In this document: piece after piece, positions 43,233-52,876 of the stretch
Numbering within the stretch: the first letter of the stretch is position 1
Layout of the letters: each line of letters begins with the position of its first letter
From: Jiangella sp. DSM 45060
GTDB taxonomy: Bacteria; Actinomycetota; Actinomycetes; Jiangellales; Jiangellaceae
DNA length: 64,000 nt
NCBI RefSeq assembly: GCF_900105175.1
Contig: NZ_LT629771.1
Span: forward strand, 2,728,001 to 2,792,000
Direction of reading: 5' to 3'
Translations under genes and position numbers: made by a program
The notes under the pieces: generated by a model
What the model saw: the letters and a program-made list of their open reading frames with translations, nothing else
Databases searched by the model: none
What the model was told of the DNA's origin: nothing

Positions 43233-44822
43233 GTGACGACGACGCTCTACCGCAACGGCCGCATCCACAGCCCCGCCGACCCGTTCGCCACTGCGATGCT
43301 GGTGGTGGACGACACCGTCGCCTGGGTGGGCGCCGAGGGCGCCGCGCGCACCCACGTCGACGCGGCCGACGAGGTCGTCGATCTGGAGGACGCGCTGGTG
43401 GCGCCCGCGTTCGTCGACGCGCACGTGCACCTGACGGAGACCGGCCTGGCCCGTGACGGGCTCGACCTGACGGGCATCGCGGGGCGGACGGCCCTCCTGG
43501 ACCTGGTGGCCCAGCGGGCGAAGGAGCGCCCGGGGGAGGCGATCCTCGGCTTCGGCTGGGAGGAGGACGGCTGGCCCGACGGCGGCGCGCCCACCCCCGG
43601 CGAGCTCGACCGCGCGAGCAGCGACACACCCGTCTACCTCGCCCGCCGCGACGTCCACACGGCCGCGGTCTCCGGCACGCTGCTGGCAGCCGACCGCTCC
43701 ATCGCCCGCGCCGACGGCTACGACGACGGCCTGGTCCGCCGCGACGCCCATCACCGGGCCCGCCAGGCCGCCCGGTCCGCCGTCCCCGCGGGGCGGATGG
43801 CGGAGCTGCGCGAGCAGGCGCTGCGCCACGCCGCGTCGCTGGGCATCGGCGCCGTCCACGAGATCGGCGCACCGCACATCAGCGACCCCGCCGACTTCAC
43901 CGCCGTCCTCGCTCTCGGCGCCACACCCGGCCTGCCGGACGTCATCGGCTACTGGGGCGCGACGGCGGTCGGCGAGGCGCAGGCGCTCGGCGCGGCGGGC
44001 GCGGCCGGCGACCTCAACCTGGACGGCTCCATCGGCTCGCGCAGCGCCAGGCTCTCGGCGCCCTACGCCGACGCGCCGGGGGAGCGCGGCCGCGCCTACC
44101 TCGACCTGCCGGCCGCCACGGAGCACGTCGTCGCCTGTACCCGGGCCGGCATCCAGGCCGGGTTCCACTGCATCGGCGACGAAGCGGTCCGGACCGCCGT
44201 CGAGGCCATCGCGGCCGCCGCGGAGGTGTGCGGCCTGGCCGCCGTCGTCGGATCGCGGCACCGGCTGGAGCACGTCGAGATGATCGACGACCTGCTGATC
44301 GCCGAGCTGGCCCGCCTCGGCGTCGCCGCCAGCGTGCAGCCCGCGTTCGACGCGCTCTGGGGCGGCCCCGACGGCCTGTACGTCGAGCGGCTCGGCCCCG
44401 ACCGCGGCGTCGCGCTGAACCCGTTCGCCGCCATGGCCCGGGCCGGCGTCCTGCTCGCGTTCGGTTCCGACTCGCCGGTGACGCCGCTGGCCGGCTGGGA
44501 GACCGTGCGCGCGGCGTCGCAGCACCGGACGCCCTCGCAGCGCATCAGCGCCCGCGCGGCGTTCTCGGCCGCGACGAGGGGCGGCTGGCGGGCCGCGCGG
44601 GTCGAGGACGCCGGTGTGCTGGCGCCCGGCATGCTCGCGTCATTCGCCGTCTGGGAGGTCCCGTACGAGCTGGTCGTCCAGGCGCCGGACGAGCGGGTCG
44701 CGGCGTGGTCGACGGACCCGCGGGCCGGCGTGCCGGGGCTGCCGGACCTCTCGCCGGACGCGCCGCTGCCGCGCTGCCTGCGCACGGTCGTCCGCGGCCG
44801 GACGGCATACACCTGGGCGTGA
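43233..44822 (+). CDS. Amidohydrolase family 3 protein (YtcJ-like)
   Basis: Metal-dependent hydrolase of unknown substrate. 529 residues: FVDAHVHLTETG holds the HxH metal pair, FHCIGDEAVRTA and RHRLEHVEM carry further His ligands, and FGSDSPVTPL the catalytic Asp. The final strand region (MLASFAVWEVP) completes the composite beta domain. GTG 43233 begins TTTLYRNGRIHS as in homologues. Divergent from the AlkZ-like gene. Confidence 0.86.
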   Translation: MTTTLYRNGRIHSPADPFATAMLVVDDTVAWVGAEGAARTHVDAADEVVDLEDALVAPAFVDAHVHLTETGLARDGLDLTGIAGRTALLDLVAQRAKERPGEAILGFGWEEDGWPDGGAPTPGELDRASSDTPVYLARRDVHTAAVSGTLLAADRSIARADGYDDGLVRRDAHHRARQAARSAVPAGRMAELREQALRHAASLGIGAVHEIGAPHISDPADFTAVLALGATPGLPDVIGYWGATAVGEAQALGAAGAAGDLNLDGSIGSRSARLSAPYADAPGERGRAYLDLPAATEHVVACTRAGIQAGFHCIGDEAVRTAVEAIAAAAEVCGLAAVVGSRHRLEHVEMIDDLLIAELARLGVAASVQPAFDALWGGPDGLYVERLGPDRGVALNPFAAMARAGVLLAFGSDSPVTPLAGWETVRAASQHRTPSQRISARAAFSAATRGGWRAARVEDAGVLAPGMLASFAVWEVPYELVVQAPDERVAAWSTDPRAGVPGLPDLSPDAPLPRCLRTVVRGRTAYTWA

Positions 44823-44883
44823 TCGCCCGCTGATCCCCGTCACCGTCCGTACGCTGAGACGTGAATCGGTGACAGGAGGATCC

Positions 44884-45639
44884 ATGCAGATCGACAACGA
44901 GTTCACCGTGGGCGTTCCCGTCGAGCGCGCCTGGGAGGTCCTCACCGACCTCGAGGGCATCGCGCCGTGCATGCCGGGCGCCCAGCTGACCGGTCGCGAC
45001 GGCGACGTGTACAAGGGCAAGGTACGGATCAAGGTCGGACCGGTCGTGTCCGAGTACGCCGGCACCGCCACGTTCGTCGAGAAGGACGACGCCGCCCACC
45101 GCGCCGTCATCAGCGCCTCCGGCCGCGACTCCCGCGGCGCCGGCAACGCCTCCGCCCAGATCGTCGCCCAGCTCCGTCCGGACGGCGCGTCGACGGTCGT
45201 CAGCGTCGACACGGACCTACGCATCAGCGGGAAGATCGCCCAGCTGGGCCGCGGCATGATCAAGGAGGTGTCGACGAAACTGCTCGGGCAGTTCGTCGAG
45301 TGCCTGGAGGGGAAGCTGGGCGCCGCGACGGAGTCCCCGGCGGCCGAGCCGGCGGGCGGGCCCATCGCCGAGCCGGCAGCCGAGCCCGTCGAGCCAGTCG
45401 AGCCCCTGGCCGCGTCGACGCCTCCGGAATCGATGACGGAGCCGGCCGGCGAGCCGGTCACGGAACCGGCGGAGGAGCCTGCGACGCAGCCGGAGCCGCG
45501 GCCCGGCCCGCGAGCGGCGGAACCGGAGCCGTTGGACATCATGGACGTCGCCGGCGGCTCGATCGCACGGCGGGCGGTGCCGCTGGTGCTCGTCCTCATC
45601 GTGCTGGTCGGTCTGGTGCTCTACTGGGCCAGCCGCTGA
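44884..45639 (+). CDS. CoxG/SRPBCC-domain protein with C-terminal membrane anchor
   Basis: 251 residues: an SRPBCC (CO dehydrogenase subunit G-like) domain at 1-145 (NEFTVGVPVERAWEVLTDLE, CMPGAQLTG), then a Pro/Glu/Ala-rich linker of about 80 residues, and one membrane helix (VPLVLVLIVLVGLVLYWASR) at the very end. The domain would hang on the cytoplasmic face. CoxG helps insert or anchor CO dehydrogenase-type enzymes; no cox genes are visible here. AGGAGG six bases before ATG 44884 is strong. Confidence 0.85.
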   Translation: MQIDNEFTVGVPVERAWEVLTDLEGIAPCMPGAQLTGRDGDVYKGKVRIKVGPVVSEYAGTATFVEKDDAAHRAVISASGRDSRGAGNASAQIVAQLRPDGASTVVSVDTDLRISGKIAQLGRGMIKEVSTKLLGQFVECLEGKLGAATESPAAEPAGGPIAEPAAEPVEPVEPLAASTPPESMTEPAGEPVTEPAEEPATQPEPRPGPRAAEPEPLDIMDVAGGSIARRAVPLVLVLIVLVGLVLYWASR

Positions 45640-46244
45640 CCGGGTCCATGCGCCGGTTGATCGTCCGTAGTGTGGTATGTCCGTCTCGATCTTGACGACA
45701 CGCCGTGAGAACGCAAGGTTTCTCGATCGACTTCAGCGTATCCAGTTGCCCGTGACCAGCGGCGGAAGGACGTTTACGCAGGTCGACCGGTAGCTTGACA
45801 CCCGGCCGATGCATCCAGCAAAGTCACGAGAGTCCACCAGCGGACGAAACCGTTCGGACCGGCGGTCCGGGCGGGCGTCGCGAGAAGGGTCGAGGGGCGG
45901 TTCCTGCCACGCAGGGGCCGGGCATCCTTCGTGAGCCAGGCCCTTGCTCGCACGACCCGTCTGTACGCCGCTCGCAACGGCACGGGGTGAGACGAGGTCG
46001 GGCCCGGCCCGCCCAGTAGACAACGGTCCGCGAGCCGCATCCAGCGGCGTCCGCGGCCCGGTCCGAAGGGTGGAGCCGGGCTGCGTCCTCCGTCACAAGA
46101 CGCTGGGCCAGCACCACCCCGGGCACTTCGGGCCCGGGGCGCACGTTGTACCGTCACGCGATCGGCAGCACACTTGACGGGGCCGGTCCGTAATCGGGCG
46201 CGGCCCCACCGCCAGCCGCTGGACGTCGGACGGAGCAGGACAAC
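45640..46244. other. 605-base gene-free region upstream of lnt
   Basis: No convincing coding frame in either strand. It contains two TTGAC(A/G) boxes (45794 and 46175), a GC hairpin CCCCGGGC/GCCCGGGG at 46117-46139 and local composition less GC-biased than the flanking genes. It could hold the lnt promoter and an untranslated RNA, but no known RNA family was recognised. Confidence 0.5.
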
Positions 46245-47786
46245 GTGACTCACCTGTGGCGACACGCAGGAGCCGCGCTCCTCGGCGTGTCCCTGATCGC
46301 CGCGTTCCCGCCGTACGACCTCTGGTTCGTGGCCGTCCTCGTCCCGGGTGCGTTCGCGCTGCTCGTGCGCGACCAGCCGCTGAAGCGCGTCGCCGTGCTG
46401 GGCTACCTGTTCGGCGCCGGGTTCTTCCTGCCGCTGCTCGACTGGACGGGCATGGAGGTCGGGCCGATCCCGTGGCTCATCCTGGCCCTGTTCGAGGCGG
46501 CGTTCTTCATCCCGCTGGCGCTCGGCCTGACGCTGGTGCAGCGGCTGCCCGCCTGGCCGCTGTGGACCGCGGCGGTGTGGGTCGCCGACGAAGCCATCCG
46601 CGGGCGGCTCCCGTACGGCGGCTTCACGTGGGGCAAGCTGGCGTTCTCACAGGCCGACAGCCCGATGCTCGGGCTGGCCTCGTGGGGCGGCTCGCCCGGG
46701 CTGTCGTTCGCGGTCGCGCTGGCCGGCGGGCTGCTCGCCTGGGTCGTCGTCGAGCGACGGCTCTGGCTGCGCGCCGCGGCCGCCGCGGGCGCCGTCGCCA
46801 TCGTCGTCGCGCCGCTGCTCATCCAGCCGATGACGCCCGACGGCGACACCGTCACCGTCGCGATCGTGCAGGGCAACGTGCCGGCCGAGGGGCTGGCCTA
46901 CAACGACGAGAAGCGCGCCATCACCCGCAACCACGTCGAGGCGACCGAGCGGCTCGCCGACGACATCGACGCCGGCCGGGTCGAGCGTCCCGACGTCGTG
47001 CTGTGGCCGGAGAACTCCTCCGACATCAGCCCGTTCCACGACGCCGACACCTACCGCGCCATCGACGGCGCCGTGCGCGCCGTGGGCGTGCCCACGCTGA
47101 TCAGCGCCATCGTCCCGACCGACGACGGCCGCAACGTCCGCAACACTTCCATCCTGTGGGACCCCGAGACCGGCCCGGGCGACACCTACGTCAAGCGGCA
47201 CCCGATGCCGTTCGGCGAGTACATCCCCATGCGGTCCATCGCCGAGCGCATCACAGACGCCGTCAACCAGCAGCCGCGCGACCACCTGCCCGGCGACACC
47301 GTCGGCATCTTCCAGGTCGGCGACGCCACCATCGGCAACGTCATCTGCTTCGAGGTCGCCTTCGACGGCATCGTCCGCGACGCCGTCATCGACGGCGGCC
47401 AGTTCCTCTCCGTCCAGACCAACAACGCCACCTTCGGGCGCACCGAGATGACGGAGCAGCAGCTGGCGCAGTCGCGGGTGCGGGCGTTCGAGCACGGCCG
47501 CACGGTGCTGGTGTCGGCGCTGGCCGGCGTCAGCGCCGTCGTGGCGCCGGACGGGTCGGTCCTGGACCGCGCGGAGCTGTTCACCCAGGACGTCATCGTC
47601 ACCGAGGTCCCGCTGGCCGACGGCCTCACGCCGGCCACCCGCGTCGGCGCCTGGCCCGAGTGGATCATCACCGCGCTCGGTGTGGGCGCCGCCGGGCTCG
47701 TCATCGTGAACGCCCGCCGCGCACGGCGTGCCGGCGCCTCCGTCGCCGACGAGCCGCGGCCGCCCGTCGAGGCAGGAGTGCCGTGA
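46245..47786 (+). CDS. lnt: Apolipoprotein N-acyltransferase
   Basis: Adds the third acyl chain to the N-terminal Cys of lipoproteins at the outer face of the membrane. 513 residues: six to seven N-terminal membrane helices, then a nitrilase-type domain with the catalytic triad Glu (WPENSSDI), Lys ([14 protein letters not shown]) and Cys ([11 protein letters not shown]), and a final helix. GGAG precedes GTG 46245. The stop overlaps ppm. In Mycobacterium tuberculosis Lnt and Ppm are one fused protein; here they are two coupled genes. Lipoproteins in this window (5.0 kb, 20.6 kb) are potential clients. Confidence 0.93.
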   Translation: MTHLWRHAGAALLGVSLIAAFPPYDLWFVAVLVPGAFALLVRDQPLKRVAVLGYLFGAGFFLPLLDWTGMEVGPIPWLILALFEAAFFIPLALGLTLVQRLPAWPLWTAAVWVADEAIRGRLPYGGFTWGKLAFSQADSPMLGLASWGGSPGLSFAVALAGGLLAWVVVERRLWLRAAAAAGAVAIVVAPLLIQPMTPDGDTVTVAIVQGNVPAEGLAYNDEKRAITRNHVEATERLADDIDAGRVERPDVVLWPENSSDISPFHDADTYRAIDGAVRAVGVPTLISAIVPTDDGRNVRNTSILWDPETGPGDTYVKRHPMPFGEYIPMRSIAERITDAVNQQPRDHLPGDTVGIFQVGDATIGNVICFEVAFDGIVRDAVIDGGQFLSVQTNNATFGRTEMTEQQLAQSRVRAFEHGRTVLVSALAGVSAVVAPDGSVLDRAELFTQDVIVTEVPLADGLTPATRVGAWPEWIITALGVGAAGLVIVNARRARRAGASVADEPRPPVEAGVP

Positions 47787-48526
47787 CGACCGTCCTGGTG
47801 GTCATCCCGACCTACAACGAGGCCCTGACCATCGGCAAGACCGTCGAGCGCACCCGCGCGGCCGTCCCCGGCGCCCACGTCCTCGTCGTCGACGACGCCT
47901 CGCCCGACGGCACCGGCGCCCTCGCCGACGAACTCGCCGAGCTCGACGACCACGTCCACGTCCTGCACCGCGGCGGCAAGCAGGGCCTCGGCGCCGCGTA
48001 CGTCGCCGGCTTCGGGTGGGGGCTCGCGCGCGACTACGACGTCCTCGTCGAGATGGACGCCGACGGCTCGCACCAGCCCGAGGAGCTGCCGCTGCTGCTG
48101 CACGCCGTCGAGAACGCCGACCTCGTGCTCGGGTCGCGCTACGTGCCCGGCGGGCGCACCGTCAACTGGCCGTACAAGCGGCAGGCCATCTCGCGCATCG
48201 GCAACACCTACACCCGCCTGGCGCTCGGGACCGGGCTGCGCGACGCGACCGGCGGCTACCGCGCGTACCGGGCGTCCGCCCTGCGCGAACTGGACATCGA
48301 CAGCGTGGCGTCGCAAGGTTATTGCTTCCAGGTCGACATGGCGTGGCGGGCCATCCGGGCCGGGTTCCGGGTCATCGAGGTCCCCATCACGTTCGTCGAG
48401 CGGGAGCAAGGAGAGTCGAAGATGGACGGCAGGATCGTGCGCGAGGCGTTGTTACGGGTCACTCAGTGGGGCGCGGTGCACCGTGCCCGGCAGCTGCGTG
48501 ACCTCGTCGGAGGGAGCCGGCGGTGA
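47783..48526 (+). CDS. ppm1: Polyprenol monophosphomannose synthase
   Basis: Transfers mannose from GDP-mannose to polyprenol phosphate, the donor for protein O-mannosylation and lipoglycans. 247 residues, family 2 glycosyltransferase: [40 protein letters not shown] (DxD), and [12 protein letters not shown] near the end. No membrane helices. The GTG overlaps the lnt stop and its own stop overlaps fxsA, so three genes form one operon. Confidence 0.93.
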   Translation: MTTVLVVIPTYNEALTIGKTVERTRAAVPGAHVLVVDDASPDGTGALADELAELDDHVHVLHRGGKQGLGAAYVAGFGWGLARDYDVLVEMDADGSHQPEELPLLLHAVENADLVLGSRYVPGGRTVNWPYKRQAISRIGNTYTRLALGTGLRDATGGYRAYRASALRELDIDSVASQGYCFQVDMAWRAIRAGFRVIEVPITFVEREQGESKMDGRIVREALLRVTQWGAVHRARQLRDLVGGSRR

Positions 48527-49050
48527 GACGTTTCGGCCCGTTCGCCCTCGGCGTGATCGAGCTGATCGCGCTGGTCATGGTGGCCAACTGGGTCGGATTC
48601 GGCTGGGCGCTGCTCATCCTCCTCGGCACCAGCATCCTCGGCGTCGCGCTGCTGCGCATCGAGGGCCTGCGTGCCTGGCAGGAACTGCGCGCCGCCGCCG
48701 CCGACGGCCGCTTCCCGCAGGACGAGCCCGAATCCGTCGAGGCGTCGTCGGCGCGCATGGCCGACACCGGCGCCCGCATCCTCTCCGGCGTCCTGCTCAC
48801 GTTCCCCGGATTCGTCACCGACCTCATCGGCCTCGTGCTGCTGGTCCCGCCCATCCGACGCGGCGTCGGCCGGCGGCTGGCGGCCTCGGCGTTCCGCACG
48901 TTCCCCGGGCGACGCGGACCGGGGATGGGCGGGTTGGGGCGGCCTGGGGTTCCGGACGGTTCCGGCGGTCCGGGCGGTCCCGGCGTCCAGCACGGCGTCG
49001 TCATCGAGGGCGAGGTCGTCGACACCGACCGGCCGAACGACCAGCGCTGA
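48523..49050 (+). CDS. fxsA: FxsA family membrane protein
   Basis: 175 residues with three to four hydrophobic segments ([58 protein letters not shown]) and a Gly/Pro-rich cytoplasmic tail. FxsA was first known for relieving phage exclusion in E. coli when overexpressed; its normal function is unclear. GTG overlaps the ppm stop. Last gene of the lnt operon, ended by a hairpin. Confidence 0.88.
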   Translation: MRRFGPFALGVIELIALVMVANWVGFGWALLILLGTSILGVALLRIEGLRAWQELRAAAADGRFPQDEPESVEASSARMADTGARILSGVLLTFPGFVTDLIGLVLLVPPIRRGVGRRLAASAFRTFPGRRGPGMGGLGRPGVPDGSGGPGGPGVQHGVVIEGEVVDTDRPNDQR

Positions 49051-49124
49051 GCGCGTCGCGGGTGCGCCGTCAGCCGCGTTCCACCCTCCGGGCAAGCGCG
49101 TCGCATCACACCCCGGACACAGAA

Positions 49125-49163
49125 CCGCACCCGGCCCCCGGAACCAACGGGGGACGGGTGCGG
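49125..49163. terminator. Terminator hairpin between fxsA and rbpA
   Basis: CCGCACCCGGCCCCCG and CGGGGGACGGGTGCGG pair with a single mismatch around a 7-base loop, between convergent genes. Likely bidirectional. Confidence 0.75.
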
Positions 49164-49189
49164 GCTCAGTGACTCGGGGCGGGAGACCG

Positions 49190-49579
49190 TCAGGCGGTCT
49201 TCTTGCGGCGTGCGCCTCGGTCGGCGAGGTGCGCCGCGCCGGGGATGAGGCCGGAGCGCAGCAGTTCGAGCCGCTCGTCGAGCAGCGCCTCGAGGTCCTC
49301 GATGGAACGGCGCTCCAGGAGCATGTCCCAGTGGGTGCGGGCAGGCTTGGCCGGCGCCTCTTCGGGCCGGTCAGTGGCGACGCGCAGCGACTCGCAACCG
49401 CAGCGGGGGCAGTCCCACAGGGCGGGCACCTCGGCCTCGGTCGAGAAGGTCATCTCGAAGCGGTGGCCGGCGGTGCAGCTGTAGGCGACCGTCTGGCGCT
49501 CGGCGAACTCGACGCCGCGCTCGTCCTCGTAGCTCGTCGCGCCGAGGCGGGAGCCGCGCAGGGTGGAACGCTCGGACAT
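49190..49579 (-). CDS. rbpA: RNA polymerase-binding protein RbpA
   Basis: Binds RNA polymerase and the principal sigma factor and stabilises open promoter complexes. 129 residues: disordered N-terminus, core domain with YSCTAGHRFEM and DCPRCG zinc-type residues, and the sigma-interacting C-terminal helix (TMLLERRSIEDLEALLDERL-like region beginning HWDMLLERRS). ATG 49579 follows GAAGGG. Upstream carries a SigR/SigH-type promoter, as in Streptomyces where rbpA belongs to the thiol stress response. Confidence 0.94.
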   Translation of the reverse strand: MSERSTLRGSRLGATSYEDERGVEFAERQTVAYSCTAGHRFEMTFSTEAEVPALWDCPRCGCESLRVATDRPEEAPAKPARTHWDMLLERRSIEDLEALLDERLELLRSGLIPGAAHLADRGARRKKTA

Positions 49580-49676
49580 GTGTGAAACCCTTCCGGGGCG
49601 GTTGGCCCCTGGGACGAGACGTCGGTTCTCTACCTCGCCGTCGTGGTCATGTCGTACCCGATCACAACGACATGAT

Positions 49677-49705
49677 GACAACGGACGGCCGGAGAGTAAT
49701 GTTCC
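49677..49705 (-). promoter_or_regulatory. SigR/SigH-type promoter of rbpA
   Basis: Minus strand GGAAC (49705-49701), an 18-base spacer, then GTTGTC (49682-49677). The consensus for thiol-stress sigma factors is GGAAT-N18-GTT. It lies about 100 bases upstream of the start codon. Confidence 0.7.
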
Positions 49706-49746
49706 GGGTTTCCTGTGATAGTGCAATCTGGGCGACGTGATGTTCC

Positions 49747-51144
49747 TCACCGGTAACGTTCGACCGATCGGGGTACCTGGTTGCCGGCCGCCACGATGCC
49801 GGCCCGCAGGTCCACCCGTGACAGCAGCGCCAGCCCGGCGATGAAGAACGTCACGAGCACCAGCACCGACCACCGGTACGAGTCCGTCAACTGGAACGCC
49901 AGGCCGAACGCCAGAGTTCCGAACCAGCTCGTGCCGCGCTCAGCCGCCTGGTAGAGGCTGAAGTACTCCGCCTCCTTGCCCTTCGGGACCAGCAGGCTGA
50001 ACAGCGACCGCGACAGCGCCTGGCTGCCGCCGAGCACGAATCCGATGGCCACGGCCAGGATCAGGAACGGCACCACCTGCTCGACGGGCAGGAAGAACGC
50101 GCCCCCGACGACGACGGTCCACAGCACCAGGCTGGACATGACGACGTTCTTCGCGCCGAACCGGTTGGCCAGCCGGCCCAGCGCGAGCGCGCCGCCGAAC
50201 GCGACGAACTGGACGATGAGGATCGCGACGATCAGGACGTCCTCGCCGAGCCCCAGTTCCCGGTTGCCGTAGATCGACGACGCGGAGATCACCGTCTGCA
50301 CGCCGTCGTTGTAGAGCATGTACGCGACGAGGAACAGCAGCGTCTGCGGGTAGCCGCGCGCGTGCCGCAGCGTCTCGCGCAGCTGGCCGAACGCCTGCCG
50401 CGTCGCGCTCCCGCCGACCCTGACGACGCCCGTGGGCGGCCGGTCGCGGATGCCGCGGTACGGGATGATCGTCCACAACGCCCACCACAGGCCCGCCGAC
50501 AGCAGACTGATCCGGACGGTGTCGGACCGGCTCAAACCGAACGGCTCCAACGTCACCAGCGCGAGATTCAGCGCCAGCAGCAGGCCGCCGCCGAGGTACC
50601 CGAACGCCCAGCCGCGCGACGAGACACGGTCGCGGTCGTCCTCGTGCGCGATCTGGACCAGGATCGCGTCGTACACCACCATCGACGACCCCAGGCAGAT
50701 CGCCGCGATGACCAGCAGGAACGCGCCCACCTGCCAGTTCGCCCCGGCGACGAAGACCATCGAGGCAGCCGCCGCCGACCCCGTCCACGCGAACCCGGCC
50801 ATCAGGTGCCGCTTCTTCGCGGTGCGGTCGGCGATCGCGCCGACGACCGGCAGCAGCAGCGCGGACAGGATCGTCGCGAACGTGACGGTGTACGCGGCCA
50901 CCGACCCGGCCGCGATCGGGATGCCGAGCACCGACAGGTCGCCACGGCAGGGATCGTCGGTGGTGCCGGCCTCGCCGCACGCCGCCGTCTCGGCCACCGC
51001 CGTCAGGTACGGACCGAACAGGACGGTCGCCGTCGTGGTGACGAAGGCCGAGTTCGCCCAGTCGTAGAAGTACCATGCTCGGTGCTCCCTGGCCCGCTCG
51101 ACAGGGTCGGCCAGCGGGCCGGACGGGGCGAGTGCACGGGTCAC
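49747..51144 (-). CDS. UMF1-type MFS transporter
   Basis: 465 residues with 12 membrane helices. The N-terminal REHRAWYFYDWANSAFVTT is the signature of the UMF1/Atg22-like family; GAIADRTAKKRHLMAG is the loop 2-3 motif. In fungi Atg22 exports amino acids from vacuoles; the bacterial substrate is unknown. GTG 51144 has TACCGT six bases upstream and no ribosome binding site, so the mRNA is likely leaderless. Confidence 0.87.
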   Translation of the reverse strand: MTRALAPSGPLADPVERAREHRAWYFYDWANSAFVTTTATVLFGPYLTAVAETAACGEAGTTDDPCRGDLSVLGIPIAAGSVAAYTVTFATILSALLLPVVGAIADRTAKKRHLMAGFAWTGSAAAASMVFVAGANWQVGAFLLVIAAICLGSSMVVYDAILVQIAHEDDRDRVSSRGWAFGYLGGGLLLALNLALVTLEPFGLSRSDTVRISLLSAGLWWALWTIIPYRGIRDRPPTGVVRVGGSATRQAFGQLRETLRHARGYPQTLLFLVAYMLYNDGVQTVISASSIYGNRELGLGEDVLIVAILIVQFVAFGGALALGRLANRFGAKNVVMSSLVLWTVVVGGAFFLPVEQVVPFLILAVAIGFVLGGSQALSRSLFSLLVPKGKEAEYFSLYQAAERGTSWFGTLAFGLAFQLTDSYRWSVLVLVTFFIAGLALLSRVDLRAGIVAAGNQVPRSVERYR

Positions 51145-51150
51145 GCGCGG

Positions 51151-51156
51151 ACGGTA
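51151..51156 (-). promoter_or_regulatory. Predicted leaderless -10 box of the UMF1 transporter gene
   Basis: TACCGT on the minus strand, six bases before GTG 51144; the same hexamer is used before helY. Confidence 0.55.
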
Positions 51157-51228
51157 TCGGGTGCGGGGCGGTCGTGGCCAGACGACACGATGTCCCGGCA
51201 GTGAACGAGTGATGAGGAGACGACGACG

Positions 51229-51723
51229 GTGACGGTGCGGGAGATCCGCCTCTACGGCGACCCGGTGTTGCGGACGGTGACCGATGCGGTGACGGAGTTC
51301 GGCGAGGCGAGCCGTGCGCTGGCCCAGGACCTGCTGGACACCCTCGACCTGCCCGGGCGGGCAGGCGTGGCGGCGCCGCAGATCGGGGTGCCGCTGCGGG
51401 CGTTCTCGTACGACCTCGAGGGCCAGCGCGGCGTCGTGTTCAACCCGGTGCTGGTCGGGACGGAGGGGGAGCAGTCCGGCGAGGAGGGCTGCCTGTCCGT
51501 GCCCGGCCTGTGGTTCCCGACGCCGCGGGCCGCCTGGGCCGCCGTCGAGGGCGTCGACGCCGACGGCGAGGCGGTGCGGGTCGAGGGCGAGGGCGAGCTG
51601 GCCCGCTGCCTGCAGCACGAGACCGACCACCTCGACGGCATCGTCTACATCCACCGCCTCGAGCCGTCGACGCGGCGCGGCGCGATGCGCGAGATCCGCC
51701 GCAGCGCCTGGTTCAGCGCCTGA
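51229..51723 (+). CDS. def: Peptide deformylase
   Basis: Removes the formyl group from the N-terminal Met of new proteins. 164 residues. All three family motifs are present: AGVAAPQIGV, EEGCLSVPG with the metal Cys, and QHETDHLDG with the two His and Glu. GTG 51229 has GAGGAG nine bases upstream; GTG 51235 is possible. The SHOCT gene follows eight bases later. Confidence 0.95.
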   Translation: MTVREIRLYGDPVLRTVTDAVTEFGEASRALAQDLLDTLDLPGRAGVAAPQIGVPLRAFSYDLEGQRGVVFNPVLVGTEGEQSGEEGCLSVPGLWFPTPRAAWAAVEGVDADGEAVRVEGEGELARCLQHETDHLDGIVYIHRLEPSTRRGAMREIRRSAWFSA

Positions 51724-51730
51724 ACCTCCC

Positions 51731-52063
51731 ATGACCGGCGACGAGGACGACCTGCGGCCGGACATCGCGGCGGCCCGCCTGCTGATGCGCCTGACCTCCG
51801 GCGGCGGCCGCGAGCTGCGGCGGCTGGAGTGGGTGCTGCACGACGACGAGACCGTGGAGCGTCTCGCCACCGGCATCCACGGCCGCGGCGTCGGGCTGCT
51901 CGCGCTGACCGAGCGGCTGCGCGAGCGCATCGCAACGTCGGCGGCCGCGGACGGCGCGGGGATCATCGAGCAGATCCGCCGGCTCGGCGCGCTGCACGAG
52001 ACCGGGATCCTCACCGACGAGGAGTTCGCCACCAAGAAGGCCGAGCTCCTGCGGCGGCTCTGA
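51731..52063 (+). CDS. SHOCT-domain protein with shortened PH-like N-terminus
   Basis: 110 residues. The C-terminal 33 residues are a SHOCT oligomerisation motif (IRRLGALHETGILTDEEFAT). The N-terminal part (LEWVLHDDETVERLATGIHG, then GVGLLALTERL) looks like the first three strands of a YokE-like bacterial PH domain, but the remaining strands are missing and the SHOCT helix pair begins almost at once. Function unknown. ATG 51731 lies eight bases after def and the stop abuts the convergent GDPD gene. Confidence 0.75.
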   Translation: MTGDEDDLRPDIAAARLLMRLTSGGGRELRRLEWVLHDDETVERLATGIHGRGVGLLALTERLRERIATSAAADGAGIIEQIRRLGALHETGILTDEEFATKKAELLRRL

Positions 52064-52846
52064 TCAGGCCGGCTTCCATTGGTTGCGCGACTCCAGGACG
52101 TCTCGAAGCAGGTCCGCGCGGTCGGTGATCAGCCCGTCGACGCCGAGGTCGAGCAGCCGCCGCATCTCGGCCGGCTCGTTCACCGTCCACACGTGCACCG
52201 GCCGGCCCGCGGCGTGCGCGGCCGCCACCGTCGCCGGCGTCACCACGGCCCGTCCGCGGAACGTCGCCGGGACCTGCAGGCAGTCGACGCCGCGGAGGAG
52301 GGTGCCGGCGAACCCGCGCAGGCCGGGCGTCGACGCGGCGGCGACGAACGCCGCGATCAGGCTCTGCCCGGCCGACGACGCGACGGGGGCGGCGAGGCGG
52401 CGCAGCACGGCCCGGCGGCGGGCGTCGGAGAAGGAGGCGACACAGACGCGGTCGTGGGCGCGCGTGCGGTCGAGGACCCGGGCCAGCGGCGCCACGGCGC
52501 CGGGCGCCTTCACGTCGATGTTGACCCGCAGCGACGGCCAGCTGCCCAGCACGTCCTCCAGCGCCGGCACCGGTTCGACGCCGCCGATCAGTGCGCGGCG
52601 CACCTCCGACCAGGGGAGCTCGGCGACGGCGCCGGTGCGGTCGGTGACCCGGTCCAGCGTCGCGTCGTGCAGCGCGACCACCACTCCGTCGGCCGTCGCG
52701 TGGACGTCGGTCTCGATGTAGTCGTAGTCCAATTCCACCGCCGCCGCGAAGGCCGCCATGCTGTTCTCGAGGCCGTTGAGGGAGAATCCGCGGTGGGCCA
52801 GCGCCAGCGGGCCGGGACGGTCGAGGTACGGATGGATGCCGGCCAC
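52064..52846 (-). CDS. Glycerophosphodiester phosphodiesterase
   Basis: Cleaves glycerophosphodiesters to glycerol-3-phosphate and an alcohol. 260 residues, TIM barrel: ALAHRGFSLNGLENS with the catalytic His, DYIETDVHATADGVVVALHD with metal Glu/Asp and second His, and VWTVNEPAEMRRLLDLGVDG near the end. No signal peptide, so it is cytoplasmic. GTG 52846 has TAGCCT six bases upstream. Confidence 0.9.
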   Translation of the reverse strand: MAGIHPYLDRPGPLALAHRGFSLNGLENSMAAFAAAVELDYDYIETDVHATADGVVVALHDATLDRVTDRTGAVAELPWSEVRRALIGGVEPVPALEDVLGSWPSLRVNIDVKAPGAVAPLARVLDRTRAHDRVCVASFSDARRRAVLRRLAAPVASSAGQSLIAAFVAAASTPGLRGFAGTLLRGVDCLQVPATFRGRAVVTPATVAAAHAAGRPVHVWTVNEPAEMRRLLDLGVDGLITDRADLLRDVLESRNQWKPA

Positions 52847-52852
52847 GAGGCC

Positions 52853-52858
52853 AGGCTA
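52853..52858 (-). promoter_or_regulatory. Predicted leaderless -10 box of the GDPD gene
   Basis: TAGCCT on the minus strand, six bases before GTG 52846; no ribosome binding site. Confidence 0.5.
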
Positions 52859-52876
52859 ACCGCCGGGGGAGACGAC

